Assembly (NCBI GenBank): GCA_963665525.1
Contig: OY762280.1
Coordinates: 4,402,001-4,466,000 of the forward strand
Reading direction: 5' to 3'
Length of the DNA stretch: 64,000 nucleotides
Source: UBA12077 sp963665525
GTDB lineage: Bacteria; Bacteroidota; Bacteroidia; Bacteroidales; UBA12077
The notes under the pieces were generated by a model. It did no database searches and was not told the DNA's origin. It saw nothing but the letters and a program-made list of their open reading frames with translations. How positions within the stretch are numbered: the stretch's first letter is position 1; every line of letters starts with the position of its first letter. The position numbers and the translations under genes were made by a program. Below are positions 1 to 8,789 of this stretch, piece by piece.

Positions 1-1
1 A

Positions 2-1381
2 GGTAATCGAAAAATAAATTACCGTTTACGTGATGCTATTTTTGGGCGTCAAAGATATTGGGGAGAACCTTTCCCAATTTATTTCAAAGATGGAGTTGCA
101 TATCCATTGGAAGAAAAAGATTTGCCATTACAATTGCCTGAGATTGATAAATATCTTCCAACAGAAGATGGTCAGCCACCATTAGGAAGAGCCGAGAATT
201 GGAAGACAAAAGATGGATATCCAATCGAGTTAAGTACTATGCCTGGTTTCGCAGGATCATCAGCTTATTATTTGCGTTATATGGATCCTCGAAATAAAGA
301 AGCATTGGTGTCGAAAGAAGCTAATGAATATTGGAGAGATGTTGATTTATATATTGGAGGAACAGAGCATGCAACAGGTCATTTGATTTATTCGCGTTTT
401 TGGAATAAGTTTCTATATGATCTGGGTTTCGTGTGTGAACCAGAGCCATTTAAAAAGCTGGTAAATCAAGGGATGATTCAAGGTCGTTCAAATTATGTAT
501 ACAGGATTAATGGTACCAATAAATTTGTGTCTTTAAATCTTAAAAAAGAATATGAAACAACTGCATTACATGTAGATGTTAATATAGTTAGCAATGATAT
601 TTTGGATGTTGAAGCCTTTAAACAATGGAGACCTGAATTTAACGATGCAGAGTTCATTTTAGAAGATGATAAATACATTTGTGGTTGGGGTGTTGAGAAA
701 ATGTCGAAACGATATTACAATGTGGTAAATCCTGATGATATTGCTGAGAAATATGGAGCCGATACTTTACGTATGTACGAAATGTTCTTGGGGCCATTAG
801 AAATGTCAAAACCTTGGGATACAAATGGAATTGATGGTGTTCATAAGTTTTTACGTAAATTCTGGCGCTTATTCCACGACGAAAATAACAACTTTAATGT
901 TTCTGAAGAGAAACCAACAGATGATGAATATAAAGTGTTACATAAAACCATAAAGAAGGTACAAGAAGATATTGAAAGATTTTCATTTAATACTTCGGTA
1001 AGTGCTTTTATGATTTGTGTGAATGAGCTAGGCGATTTAAAATGCAATAAGAAGGAAATTTTGGAACCTTTAGCAATTTTATTGTCACCATTTGCTCCAC
1101 ATATTGCTGAAGAACTTTGGTTTACATTAGGATATACCGAAAGTATCACAAAGGCACAGTTCCCTGTATATGAGGAAAAATATTTGATTGAAGATTCGCA
1201 CGAATATCCTGTTTCTTTTAATGGTAAAATGCGATTTAAGATAAAATTACCATTAGGTATTGACCCAAAAGAAGCAGAGCAGCAAGTATTAAATCATGAA
1301 ATGGCACAAAAGTGGGTTGAAGGTAAAACACCGAAGAAAGTTATTTTTGTTCCAAAAAAGATTATTAATATTGTGATATAA
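2..1381 (+). CDS. leuS: Leucyl-tRNA synthetase, 3' part (5' end outside window)
   Basis: This is the C-terminal part of class I leucyl-tRNA synthetase, the cytoplasmic enzyme that charges tRNA-Leu. The frame is open from base 2 and begins inside the catalytic domain with YRLRDAIFGRQRYWGEPFP, typical of bacterial LeuRS. The signature loop appears as EKMSKRYYNV (bases 695-724), so the usual KMSKS reads KMSKR. After it come the motif GPLEMSKPWDTNGI, the anticodon-binding helical domain and the C-terminal domain. The HIGH motif and most of the editing domain lie upstream of the window. The frame closes with TAA at 1381. An ATG-like start at about 107 is internal and should not be used. YitT follows after 16 nt and may be co-transcribed. 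Identity is very sure. Confidence 0.96.
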   Translation, partial: GNRKINYRLRDAIFGRQRYWGEPFPIYFKDGVAYPLEEKDLPLQLPEIDKYLPTEDGQPPLGRAENWKTKDGYPIELSTMPGFAGSSAYYLRYMDPRNKEALVSKEANEYWRDVDLYIGGTEHATGHLIYSRFWNKFLYDLGFVCEPEPFKKLVNQGMIQGRSNYVYRINGTNKFVSLNLKKEYETTALHVDVNIVSNDILDVEAFKQWRPEFNDAEFILEDDKYICGWGVEKMSKRYYNVVNPDDIAEKYGADTLRMYEMFLGPLEMSKPWDTNGIDGVHKFLRKFWRLFHDENNNFNVSEEKPTDDEYKVLHKTIKKVQEDIERFSFNTSVSAFMICVNELGDLKCNKKEILEPLAILLSPFAPHIAEELWFTLGYTESITKAQFPVYEEKYLIEDSHEYPVSFNGKMRFKIKLPLGIDPKEAEQQVLNHEMAQKWVEGKTPKKVIFVPKKIINIVI

Positions 1382-1397
1382 TCCAGAATATAATGAA

Positions 1398-2252
1398 ATG
1401 AAAAAATTCTTTAAAAGTTTTAAGGCCTATTCGATTATCACGTTAGGCCTTTTTATCAATGCTTTAGGATGGACAGCATTCCTTATTCCTGCTAAAATAA
1501 CAGGAGGTGGTGTTACAGGTATAGCTACATTGATCTTTTATGGAACGGAAATTCCTGTTTGGATTTCTTACCTAATTATTAATTCAGTGCTCATTTTAAT
1601 AAGTATGAAAATACTAGGTAAGAGTTTTGGAATAAAAACCATATATGCTACGGCAACATTAACTCTGTTCTTTTCAGTTTTACAGGGAATTATTGTGGAG
1701 CCAATTGTAAATGAGAATTTTATGTCGGCTGTTGTTGGAGGTATCATGGCAGGTGCTGGTGTAGGAATTGTTTTCAGCCAGGGAGGTAGCACAGGAGGAA
1801 CTGATATTATTGCCATGATTATAAACAAATATCGTAATATCAGTCCCGGAAAAATTATTTTATATGCTGATATATTAATTATTTCATCATCGTTTATTTT
1901 ATTCAAATCCATCGAAAAAATAGTTTATGGTTATGTTACTATGGCTGTAACAGCTTATGCTATCGATCTTATTTTAACAGGTGCTAAACGTACGGTTCAG
2001 TTATTTATCTTTTCAAAAATGCATGAGGAAATAGCAGAAAAGATTGCTACAAATATGAATAGAGGAATCACATTGATTGATGGAACAGGTTGGTATTCTA
2101 AGAAGGATTCAAAAATATTAATGGTTTTGGTTAAAAAACAAGAATCCAATAGTTTATTAAGAATTGTCAAGGAGGTGGATCCAGAAGCCTTTATTTCAGT
2201 GAATAGTGTTATGGGGGTTTATGGAAAGGGTTTTGATCGCATTAAGGCCTAA
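1398..2252 (+). CDS. YitT family membrane protein (DUF161/DUF2179)
   Basis: A 284-residue inner-membrane protein of the YitT family. About five or six hydrophobic segments fill the first ~205 residues, including glycine-rich stretches such as GGGVTGIATL and SQGGSTGGTDIIAMI that are characteristic of the family. The last ~70 residues form a soluble DUF2179-type domain containing RGITLIDGTGWYSKKD. The biochemical function of the family is not established; a transport role is often guessed. The ATG at 1398 lies 16 nt after leuS, so read-through from leuS is plausible. The following peptidase has its own promoter-like sequence just after this gene. The family call is firm; the function is unknown. 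Confidence 0.88.
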   Translation: MKKFFKSFKAYSIITLGLFINALGWTAFLIPAKITGGGVTGIATLIFYGTEIPVWISYLIINSVLILISMKILGKSFGIKTIYATATLTLFFSVLQGIIVEPIVNENFMSAVVGGIMAGAGVGIVFSQGGSTGGTDIIAMIINKYRNISPGKIILYADILIISSSFILFKSIEKIVYGYVTMAVTAYAIDLILTGAKRTVQLFIFSKMHEEIAEKIATNMNRGITLIDGTGWYSKKDSKILMVLVKKQESNSLLRIVKEVDPEAFISVNSVMGVYGKGFDRIKA

Positions 2253-2255
2253 ATG

Positions 2256-2286
2256 TTTGATATTTAAGAATATATTTTTTACTTTG
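2256..2286 (+). promoter_or_regulatory. Bacteroidetes-type promoter for the M23 peptidase
   Basis: TTTG (2256-2259), 19 nt, then TTACTTTG (2279-2286). This matches the Bacteroidetes primary-sigma consensus TTTG-N19-TAnnTTTG with one mismatch. It places transcription start about 15 nt before the ATG at 2306. Confidence 0.6.
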
Positions 2287-2305
2287 GACGCAAATATCTA
2301 ATAAT

Positions 2306-3562
2306 ATGCAAATTAAGAAAATATCTATATATAGTTTTATTATTATAATTATTATACTTATTGGTTTATTTAAGTCTACTGAAAGTAGCATTATTACTAG
2401 GAACAAGCATATTTATGCTGTAGGGATTGATCAAAATATTATTTATCATGATATCAAAAAGGAGTATGAGATCACTGTTGATTCTTTTAATATAGTCCAA
2501 AACAAGATTAGAAGAAATTATAACCTTGCAAGGTTATTATCCGAGGCAGGAGTAGATAATGAATTAGTAAATAAAGCTACCTATCGATCTTCAGAAGTTT
2601 TTGATATAAGAAAGATTAAAGCAGGACATCATTATAGATTATATTACACAAAAGATAGTTCTAATACTTTAAAATACTTTGTTTATAAGCATAGCCCAAC
2701 GGAATATTTAAAAATTTCATTGAAAGAAGAACCTGTTGTTATTAAAGGAGAGAAGGAAATTATTAATATTCAAAAAACCTGTTCTGGAACTATTTCGTCT
2801 TCATTGTGGGCAACGATGATTGAAAATAATATCGATCCAATGATGGCAAATCGTTTATCTGAAATTTATGCCTGGACTGTCGATTTCTTTGGTTTAGAAG
2901 AAGGGGATCAGTTTAAGGTAGTTTATGATGAACAATATGTAGATAGTATAGCTATAGGTATTGGTGATATTTATACAGCTAGTTTTATACATCGTGGAGA
3001 AGAGCTATTGGCTTTTAATTTTGAGCAGGATGGAGTGTCTAGTTTTTTCGATGAAAATGGGAAAAGTTTACGTCGCCAGTTTTTAAAAGCACCATTAAGG
3101 TTTTCAAGAATTAGTTCGGGCTATTCAAATAGTAGATTACATCCAATATTGAAAATTAGAAGACCTCATAGGGGAGTTGATTATGCAGCTCCAAAAGGAA
3201 CTCCTATCTACACTATTGGTGATGGAACAATTATTAAAAAAGGATATACCAAAGCTGCAGGTTACTATATAAAAGTAAAACATAATAGTGTTTATACCAC
3301 AGGGTATAATCACTTATCTCGTTATCCTAAAGGAATAAAGGTAGGCCAAAGAGTTAAGCAGGGCGATCTAATTGGTTATGTTGGTAGTACAGGCTATGCA
3401 ACAGGTCCACATTTGGATTTTAGGATGTGGAAAAATGGACAACCAATTAATCCTTTAAAAGTAAAAGCTCCTCCGGTAGAACCTATTCATGATGAGAATT
3501 TAAGTCGATTTGAGGCCCAGAAGAGTAAATATTTAGAAGAGCTAGAGGCTATAGATTCCTAA
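2306..3562 (+). CDS. M23 family peptidoglycan metallopeptidase
   Basis: A 418-residue LytM/M23 endopeptidase, expected to cut peptidoglycan cross-links or peptides in the periplasm. Residues ~7-24 form one hydrophobic anchor. A long N-terminal region follows (about 30-270, with an OapA/LysM-like segment KIKAGHHYRLYY), then the M23 core. The first zinc motif is PHRGVDYAAPKGTPI (H288, D292). The second reads TGPHLDFRMW, so the usual HLHF is HLDF (H369, D371). The C-terminal tail carries charged, possibly coiled-coil residues. HLDF is, to my knowledge, common in Bacteroidetes M23 proteins, so activity is not excluded. It has its own promoter and stands alone between YitT and a distant exported protein. 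Confidence 0.9.
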   Translation: MQIKKISIYSFIIIIIILIGLFKSTESSIITRNKHIYAVGIDQNIIYHDIKKEYEITVDSFNIVQNKIRRNYNLARLLSEAGVDNELVNKATYRSSEVFDIRKIKAGHHYRLYYTKDSSNTLKYFVYKHSPTEYLKISLKEEPVVIKGEKEIINIQKTCSGTISSSLWATMIENNIDPMMANRLSEIYAWTVDFFGLEEGDQFKVVYDEQYVDSIAIGIGDIYTASFIHRGEELLAFNFEQDGVSSFFDENGKSLRRQFLKAPLRFSRISSGYSNSRLHPILKIRRPHRGVDYAAPKGTPIYTIGDGTIIKKGYTKAAGYYIKVKHNSVYTTGYNHLSRYPKGIKVGQRVKQGDLIGYVGSTGYATGPHLDFRMWKNGQPINPLKVKAPPVEPIHDENLSRFEAQKSKYLEELEAIDS

Positions 3563-3693
3563 TTAAGTATATCGAAATATCTAATCTGATTTAAAATTTA
3601 ATCATCAAAGTGTCAATTCTATTATTAAATCGAATTGGTTAAGAGCCTGGTAATAAACACTAAAGCTATCGACTTGTATTTGTAATATATTTT

Positions 3694-3709
3694 TGGCTTG
3701 AAACTTGTA
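3694..3709 (+). promoter_or_regulatory. Weak sigma-54-like promoter candidate
   Basis: TGGCTTGAAACTTGTA resembles the sigma-54 consensus TGGCACG-N4-TTGCW, with correct spacing between TGG and TTG, but the -12 GC reads GT. It lies about 50 nt before the ATG at 3760. A sigma-54 activator is encoded elsewhere in the window. This is only a candidate. Confidence 0.22.
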
Positions 3710-3759
3710 TCATCTTCTTTAGATTATAATTAGCATGTTTAATTAAAAGAGGAGGCGAT

Positions 3760-4923
3760 ATGAAGAATTTAATACATATATTAATTATTGCGCTATTTAC
3801 TTCTCAAAGCATTTTTGCGCAAGATGTTACTACTGTTGAAGCAAAAAGTAACGATATAAGCGATAATCTTAATTTGGAACTTGTGGCTTCTATATTTGGA
3901 GAATCTGAAGATTTAGAAGATTTTGAGCATCGATTAAATGATCCAGAACTAAGAATATCAAATCTAGATCTAAATAGAGATGGTTATGTTGACTATCTTA
4001 GGGTAGTTGAGAATTCTGAAAGTCAAACTATATTAATTACAATCCAAGCTGTAATTGGTCAAGATCTTTATCAAGATGTAGCTACTATAGATGTTGCAAA
4101 GGATAATAACGGGAAATCATATGTTCAGGTTGTGGGTGATGTTTATATGTATGGTCAGGATTATATTATTGAACCTGTTTATGTATATTCTCCACCAGTA
4201 GTTCTGTATTTATGGGGGCCAAGATATCGAAGGTGGTATTCACCATATTATTGGAATTATTATCCTTCTTATTATCATCCATGGCATCCTTATACATGTC
4301 ATGTTTATCGTCATCATATCCATGTACATATTAACTATAATAACAGGTACTATTACCAAAAATCGAGAAGAAGCAGAACGGCTGCTCATATTCATAATAC
4401 ATATAGAAGAAATGATTATGGAAGAAGTTATCCTGATAGAACATTTACAGCAAGAAACAGTGGAGTAAGAAATACTTATGAGCTTAATAGAAACAGAGGA
4501 ATTAGTCAAGCCTCTAGCAGAACCAGATCGGAAGAAAGAGCTGTTAATTCATCTTATTCTTCAGGATCAAGAGCTTCAACTTCAAATAGATCATATTCAA
4601 GCTCGCATAGTTCAAGAGCATCTATAGCAAGGTCAAGCACTAGCAGTGGACAAGTCAGGCATACAATAAAATCGACTCATGTAAGATATCAATCTCAAGG
4701 GAGTTCAACACAAAGTAGAAAATCAAATTCTGGAATTTCACGTAATGCATCGTCAAGATCAAATAGTCAGGGGCTTAGAGAGTCTCGATCAAAACAGTCA
4801 TCACGAAGTTCTGGAAGAAATTCTGTTTCGAGTAGAAGCAAATCAAGTAATTCTGAAGGGAAGAGTTCAAATATAAGAAAATCAGGAGGTTCTAAAAGTA
4901 GCGAAAGAAATAGGAGAAGATAA
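3760..4923 (+). CDS. Exported protein with EF-hand-like loop and Ser/Arg-rich basic tail
   Basis: A 387-residue protein I do not recognise as a characterised family. Residues 1-20 are a signal peptide ending SIFAQ. Residues ~30-150 form a compact domain with a calcium-loop-like segment DLNRDGYVDYLRV and a repeated V-G-D/Y pattern. Residues ~150-200 are rich in Tyr, His, Trp and Pro (YRRWYSPYYWNYYP and HVYRHHIHVHI). From ~200 to the end the protein is low-complexity Ser/Arg/Asn, strongly basic, and ends KSSERNRRR. The Shine-Dalgarno-like AGAGGAGG before the ATG is unusually strong for this window. The gene is followed 45 nt later by a lipoprotein gene in the same direction. The histidine-rich part could bind metal and the tail could bind anionic polymers; both are guesses. 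Confidence 0.75.
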   Translation: MKNLIHILIIALFTSQSIFAQDVTTVEAKSNDISDNLNLELVASIFGESEDLEDFEHRLNDPELRISNLDLNRDGYVDYLRVVENSESQTILITIQAVIGQDLYQDVATIDVAKDNNGKSYVQVVGDVYMYGQDYIIEPVYVYSPPVVLYLWGPRYRRWYSPYYWNYYPSYYHPWHPYTCHVYRHHIHVHINYNNRYYYQKSRRSRTAAHIHNTYRRNDYGRSYPDRTFTARNSGVRNTYELNRNRGISQASSRTRSEERAVNSSYSSGSRASTSNRSYSSSHSSRASIARSSTSSGQVRHTIKSTHVRYQSQGSSTQSRKSNSGISRNASSRSNSQGLRESRSKQSSRSSGRNSVSSRSKSSNSEGKSSNIRKSGGSKSSERNRRR

Positions 4924-4968
4924 AAATAGTTTTTATATTGCATTATTAATTAGTTAAATACAATAATT

Positions 4969-5685
4969 ATGAGAAAATTTATTTTATTTAATGTATTGGT
5001 TAAAGGAATATTGCTGCTAGGAATATTTAGTGTTATATTCAGTTCTTGCAGTCCGGAATATATTCCTAATATGGTAAATTCGCCTATGTTAAGTAATCAA
5101 GGTGAGTTTCAAGCTACCGTTGCAACAGGAACTAGTAATTTCGATGCACAAACCGCTTTTGCAATAACAGATCATATTGGTATTATGGCTAATGGAAGTT
5201 TTGGTGATGAAACCAACGATTCGACCGATGATTTTCATAAGCATGCATTTATTGAAGGAGGACTTGGTTACTACGACAAAATCGGAAGTAAAGGACGATA
5301 CGAAATTTATGGAGGTTTTGGAACAGGTAAGGTAGAAGGTTATTATGAAACTGCCGTATTTGATTCTGAAATTACAGAAGCCAGATATAATCGATTTTTT
5401 GTTCAACCAGGAATTGGTATTTCAACCGGAATCTATGATGGAAGTTTTTCACCAAGGTTTGCCATGGTGCAGATGGATCCAAATGGAGCTGATTTCAGAA
5501 CAGGGAAATATAACCTGTTTTTAGAACCCGTATTTACATCAAAAGTAGGTTTTAAGTATGTAAAGTTTGTGTTCCAATTTGGTTTTTCAATTCCATTTGG
5601 AGACGAAAATCTCAATTATGATTACCAACCTTTCATTATGAATGTTGGAATAAATCTTAATCTGGGTAGATTATACGATTTTTAA
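4969..5685 (+). CDS. Outer-membrane beta-barrel-like lipoprotein
   Basis: A 238-residue exported protein. The N-terminus has a hydrophobic segment ending in a lipobox, SVIFSSC (Cys at about residue 27), which suggests a lipidated envelope protein. The mature part alternates short aromatic and Gly-rich beta segments (GGLGYYDKIGSKGRYEIYGGFG, shortened here to its features) and ends in NLGRLYDF with a terminal aromatic, as in outer-membrane barrels. No enzymatic motif is visible. It lies 45 nt after the Ser/Arg-rich protein gene and probably shares its transcript. Its stop overlaps the stop of convergent purN by 4 bp. Function unknown; an eight-stranded barrel is the likeliest fold. Confidence 0.72.
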   Translation: MRKFILFNVLVKGILLLGIFSVIFSSCSPEYIPNMVNSPMLSNQGEFQATVATGTSNFDAQTAFAITDHIGIMANGSFGDETNDSTDDFHKHAFIEGGLGYYDKIGSKGRYEIYGGFGTGKVEGYYETAVFDSEITEARYNRFFVQPGIGISTGIYDGSFSPRFAMVQMDPNGADFRTGKYNLFLEPVFTSKVGFKYVKFVFQFGFSIPFGDENLNYDYQPFIMNVGINLNLGRLYDF

Positions 5686-6248
5686 TGATTTAATATTTTA
5701 TGAATAATTTGAGGAAAGTGCGCGTATTCTAATTCGTGCACTTTTTTTGCAACATCTTCAGGAGTATCGATTTCTGAAACTTCACATTTTGCTTGAAAGA
5801 TAATATCTCCTTTATCGTAATCTTTATTTACATAATGAATGGTAATGCCTGATTCTTTTTCTTTATTTTCTACTACTGCTTTATGAACATTCATACCATA
5901 CATTCCTTTACCTCCATATTTGGGTAATAATGCCGGGTGAATATTTATTATTTTATTTGGATAAGCTTCAATTAAATATTCAGGTATTAACCATAAAAAC
6001 CCAGCCAGAACAATAAATTCAACCTTATTTTCTTCAAGCATTTCAAGTATCATTTTTGAATCATAAAACTCTGTTCGAGAAAGAATATGATATTTAATAT
6101 TATGATTGCTAGCTCTTTGGATTACGTATGCGTTTTTATTATTCGAAAAAATTAATGAGATTTCGAATTTTTTATTTTCTTTGCTGAACCTAATAATATT
6201 TTCGGCATTGGTACCCGAGCCTGAAGCGAATATAGCTATCTTGTTCAT
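5682..6248 (-). CDS. purN: Phosphoribosylglycinamide formyltransferase (GART, PurN)
   Basis: PurN transfers the formyl group of 10-formyl-THF to GAR in step three of purine synthesis, in the cytoplasm. At 188 residues it has the normal length. Key motifs are the N-terminal substrate loop IFASGSGTNAENI, the folate-binding NIHPALLPKYGGKGMYG with catalytic His, and ESGITIHYVNKDYDKGDII containing the catalytic Asp. It reads away from acpP. The two divergent genes share a 199-bp region that contains a large inverted repeat. Its 3' end meets the upstream lipoprotein gene tail to tail with overlapping stop codons. Confidence 0.95.
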   Translation of the reverse strand: MNKIAIFASGSGTNAENIIRFSKENKKFEISLIFSNNKNAYVIQRASNHNIKYHILSRTEFYDSKMILEMLEENKVEFIVLAGFLWLIPEYLIEAYPNKIINIHPALLPKYGGKGMYGMNVHKAVVENKEKESGITIHYVNKDYDKGDIIFQAKCEVSEIDTPEDVAKKVHELEYAHFPQIIHKILNH

Positions 6249-6308
6249 ATATAATATTTTATAATGTTTAGTTTGTCCGTTTTATGGAGTGATTATTAAA
6301 AAATTTAA

Positions 6309-6350
6309 TGCAAAAATGGCTCTAAAAAATCAAAAAAAGCTATTTTTGCA
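6309..6350. repeat. Inverted repeat between purN and acpP
   Basis: Arms TGCAAAAATGGCT (6309-6321) and AGCTATTTTTGCA (6338-6350) pair over 13 positions with one G:U, around a 16-nt A-rich loop. It lies upstream of both divergent genes, so it is not a terminator of either. It could be an operator or a leader hairpin. Confidence 0.5.
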
Positions 6351-6371
6351 GTAAAAAAATAAAGAAATATC

Positions 6372-6403
6372 TTTGATTTATCACAGTTAATTATATTTCT
6401 TTG
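6372..6403 (+). promoter_or_regulatory. Promoter for acpP-fabF-rnc
   Basis: TTTG (6372-6375), 20 nt, then TTTCTTTG (6396-6403), close to the Bacteroidetes consensus TTTG-N19-TAnnTTTG. The predicted start gives a leader of about 35-40 nt before the acpP ATG at 6448. Confidence 0.5.
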
Positions 6404-6447
6404 CACTGTTAAAATTTAAACTTAATTATTAATTAAAATTTAAAGTT

Positions 6448-6684
6448 ATGTCTGATACTGCATCAAGAGTAAAAGCAATTATCGTTGATAAGTTAGGAGT
6501 TGACGAAAACGAAGTAACACCAGAAGCTAGTTTTACTAATGATTTAGGTGCTGACTCTCTTGACACTGTTGAGTTGATTATGGAGTTCGAAAAAGAATTC
6601 AATATTTCTATTCCAGATGATCAAGCTGAGAATATCGGTACTGTTGGTGATGCTATTAATTACATTGAAGAGCACGCTAAGTAA
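6448..6684 (+). CDS. acpP: Acyl carrier protein
   Basis: A 78-residue acidic protein that carries growing acyl chains in type II fatty-acid synthesis. The 4'-phosphopantetheine site is Ser37 in GADSLDTVELIMEFE, a canonical DSL motif. Helices I-IV are all present and length is standard. It is the first gene of acpP-fabF-rnc: fabF follows after 40 nt, and the strong promoter-like sequence upstream fits the high abundance expected of ACP. Sure. Confidence 0.98.
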   Translation: MSDTASRVKAIIVDKLGVDENEVTPEASFTNDLGADSLDTVELIMEFEKEFNISIPDDQAENIGTVGDAINYIEEHAK

Positions 6685-6724
6685 TTTTTAATATTTCAAA
6701 ATCTTGTTTTAAATTTTTAATGAT

Positions 6725-7978
6725 ATGGAATTTAGACGTGTAGTTATTACGGGACTTGGAGCACTTACTCCTATTGGAAACAATGTTGAAGAATATTGGA
6801 AAAATTTAATGAACGGAGTTAGCGGCTCTAATCTAATTACTCACTTCGACCCTGCAAAATTTAAAACAAGATTTGCTTGTGAAGTAAAAGACTTCGACCC
6901 AAATCAGCACTTCGATAGAAAAGAGGCTAGAAAATTAGATAGATTTGCTCAATTTGCAATGGTTGTTGCAGAACAAGCTATCCAGGATTCTAATCTTGAT
7001 CTTGAAGCCATTAATCATGATATGGCTGGTGTTATTTGGGGATCAGGCATTGGAGGTATTAGTACTTTCTTGGAAGAAGTTAGGAGTTATGTTCAAGGTG
7101 ATGGTACACCGAGATATAGTCCTTTCTTTATTCCAAAAATGATTGCGGATATTGCTTCAGGTCATATATCTATGAAGTATAATTTCCGTGGTCCTAATTT
7201 TACTACAGTTTCTGCATGTGCATCTTCAACAAACGCAATGATCGATGCCTTAACGTATATCCGTTTAGGAAAAGCCGATATTATGATTACCGGTGGATCT
7301 GAAGCTTCCATTAATGAAGCTGGTATGGGTGGATTTAGTTCAATGCAAGCGATTTCTTCAAAAAATGATGAGTTTGAATCTGCTTCACGTCCTTTCTGTA
7401 AAACTCGTGATGGTTTTGTGATGGGTGAAGGTGGTGCAGCCTTAATTTTTGAAGAATTAGAACATGCTAAGAAACGTGGCGCTAAAATTTATGCCGAAGT
7501 AATGGGTGGAGGTATGTCTGCAGATGCTCATCACTTAACTGCTCCACATCCTGAAGGGTTAGGTGCAATGAATGTGATGAAAAATGTATTAAAGGATGCA
7601 AACATGAAACCTGAAGAAATTGATTATATCAATGTTCATGGTACTGCTACACCACGTGGCGATGTTGCCGAGTTACTAGGTATAAAAGAAGTATTTGGCG
7701 AACATTCATTTAATATGAATATTAGTTCTACAAAATCAATGACAGGGCACTTGTTAGGTGCTGCCGGAGCGATTGAAACATTAGCAGCAATTGGTGCAAT
7801 TGTTAAGAGTGAAATACCTCCAACAATTAATCATCGTGAAGTAGATCCTGATATAGATCCTAAGTTTAACTTAACTCTGCATAAATCACAAAAAAGAGAA
7901 GTGAATGCAGCTTTAAGTAATACCTTTGGATTTGGTGGTCATAATGCATCTGTTATTGTAAAAAAATATTCAGAATAG
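6725..7978 (+). CDS. fabF: 3-oxoacyl-ACP synthase II (KAS II)
   Basis: FabF condenses malonyl-ACP with acyl-ACP in fatty-acid elongation. The 417-residue protein has normal length. The Cys-His-His triad is visible: Cys165 in SACASSTNAM, the first His in NVHGTATPRGD and the second in MTGHLLGAAGA. The C-terminal SNTFGFGGHNASV is the family signature. GDVAELLGIK in place of the common GD-xxE-xxA form is within family variation. It follows acpP by 40 nt and precedes rnc by 6 nt, a conserved Bacteroidetes arrangement. Confidence 0.97.
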   Translation: MEFRRVVITGLGALTPIGNNVEEYWKNLMNGVSGSNLITHFDPAKFKTRFACEVKDFDPNQHFDRKEARKLDRFAQFAMVVAEQAIQDSNLDLEAINHDMAGVIWGSGIGGISTFLEEVRSYVQGDGTPRYSPFFIPKMIADIASGHISMKYNFRGPNFTTVSACASSTNAMIDALTYIRLGKADIMITGGSEASINEAGMGGFSSMQAISSKNDEFESASRPFCKTRDGFVMGEGGAALIFEELEHAKKRGAKIYAEVMGGGMSADAHHLTAPHPEGLGAMNVMKNVLKDANMKPEEIDYINVHGTATPRGDVAELLGIKEVFGEHSFNMNISSTKSMTGHLLGAAGAIETLAAIGAIVKSEIPPTINHREVDPDIDPKFNLTLHKSQKREVNAALSNTFGFGGHNASVIVKKYSE

Positions 7979-7984
7979 GTTTTT

Positions 7985-8725
7985 GTGTTTAAAGGTTTTC
8001 CTCCTGCAAAATATTATATATCTAAGGATAAAAATTTTTACAGATTAATTTTTAGATTGACAGGATTTTATCCTTCAAATCTGCAGGTGTATAAAATCGC
8101 TTTCACACATAAATCAGCTTCAAGAAGCATTCATAATTCAAAAAGACTTAATAATGAGCGCCTGGAATTTCTGGGCGACGCTATTCTTGCATCTGTTATT
8201 GCCGATGTGCTGTATTCTTATTTTCCTTACAAGCGAGAAGGTTTTTTAACCAAAATGAGAGCAAGGATTGTTAGTAGAGAGCAGTTAAACGAGATAGCTT
8301 TAGATATGGGTTTGCAATTTCATATTGTTTCGCATAATAAAATTAATGGCACCAAAAATATTTACGGGAATGCACTGGAAGCACTAATAGGTGCTGTATA
8401 TGTAGATAAAGGATATAAAAAAACTAAAAAGTTTATTGTTAAAAGAATCGTCCATAAGAAGATCAATTTAAATGAAATGGCTTCTACGGATTCTGATTTT
8501 AAAAGCCAGGTTGTAGAGTGGGGGCAGAAAAAGAAAGTTGATTTAATATTCGAAGATGAAGAGGTTGATTCTACCGAACAAAATAACTTATATTTTATAT
8601 CTACCATTAAATTAGATGACCAGGTGCTGGGTGTTGGAAAAGGCTTATCAAAAAAAGAAGCTCAGCAAAATGCCTCTCGCGAAGCTTTACATAAGATCGA
8701 AGAATTACCTTTTTTTGAAGAATAG
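7985..8725 (+). CDS. rnc: Ribonuclease III
   Basis: RNase III cleaves double-stranded RNA in rRNA maturation and mRNA turnover. The 246-residue protein has the catalytic signature ERLEFLGDAIL at about residues 58-68, then the second acidic site in GNALEALIGAVYVDKGY. A C-terminal double-stranded RNA-binding domain ends GLSKKEAQQNASREAL. The start is GTG at 7985, only 6 nt after the fabF stop, which suggests translational coupling. A later start would remove part of the N-terminal helix, so GTG is preferred. Confidence 0.95.
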   Translation: MFKGFPPAKYYISKDKNFYRLIFRLTGFYPSNLQVYKIAFTHKSASRSIHNSKRLNNERLEFLGDAILASVIADVLYSYFPYKREGFLTKMRARIVSREQLNEIALDMGLQFHIVSHNKINGTKNIYGNALEALIGAVYVDKGYKKTKKFIVKRIVHKKINLNEMASTDSDFKSQVVEWGQKKKVDLIFEDEEVDSTEQNNLYFISTIKLDDQVLGVGKGLSKKEAQQNASREALHKIEELPFFEE

Positions 8726-8789
8726 ATATCAACAAGAATTAGATTTCCTGATCAATTATTTATATTTTTAGTTCTGAATAAAATATAAG

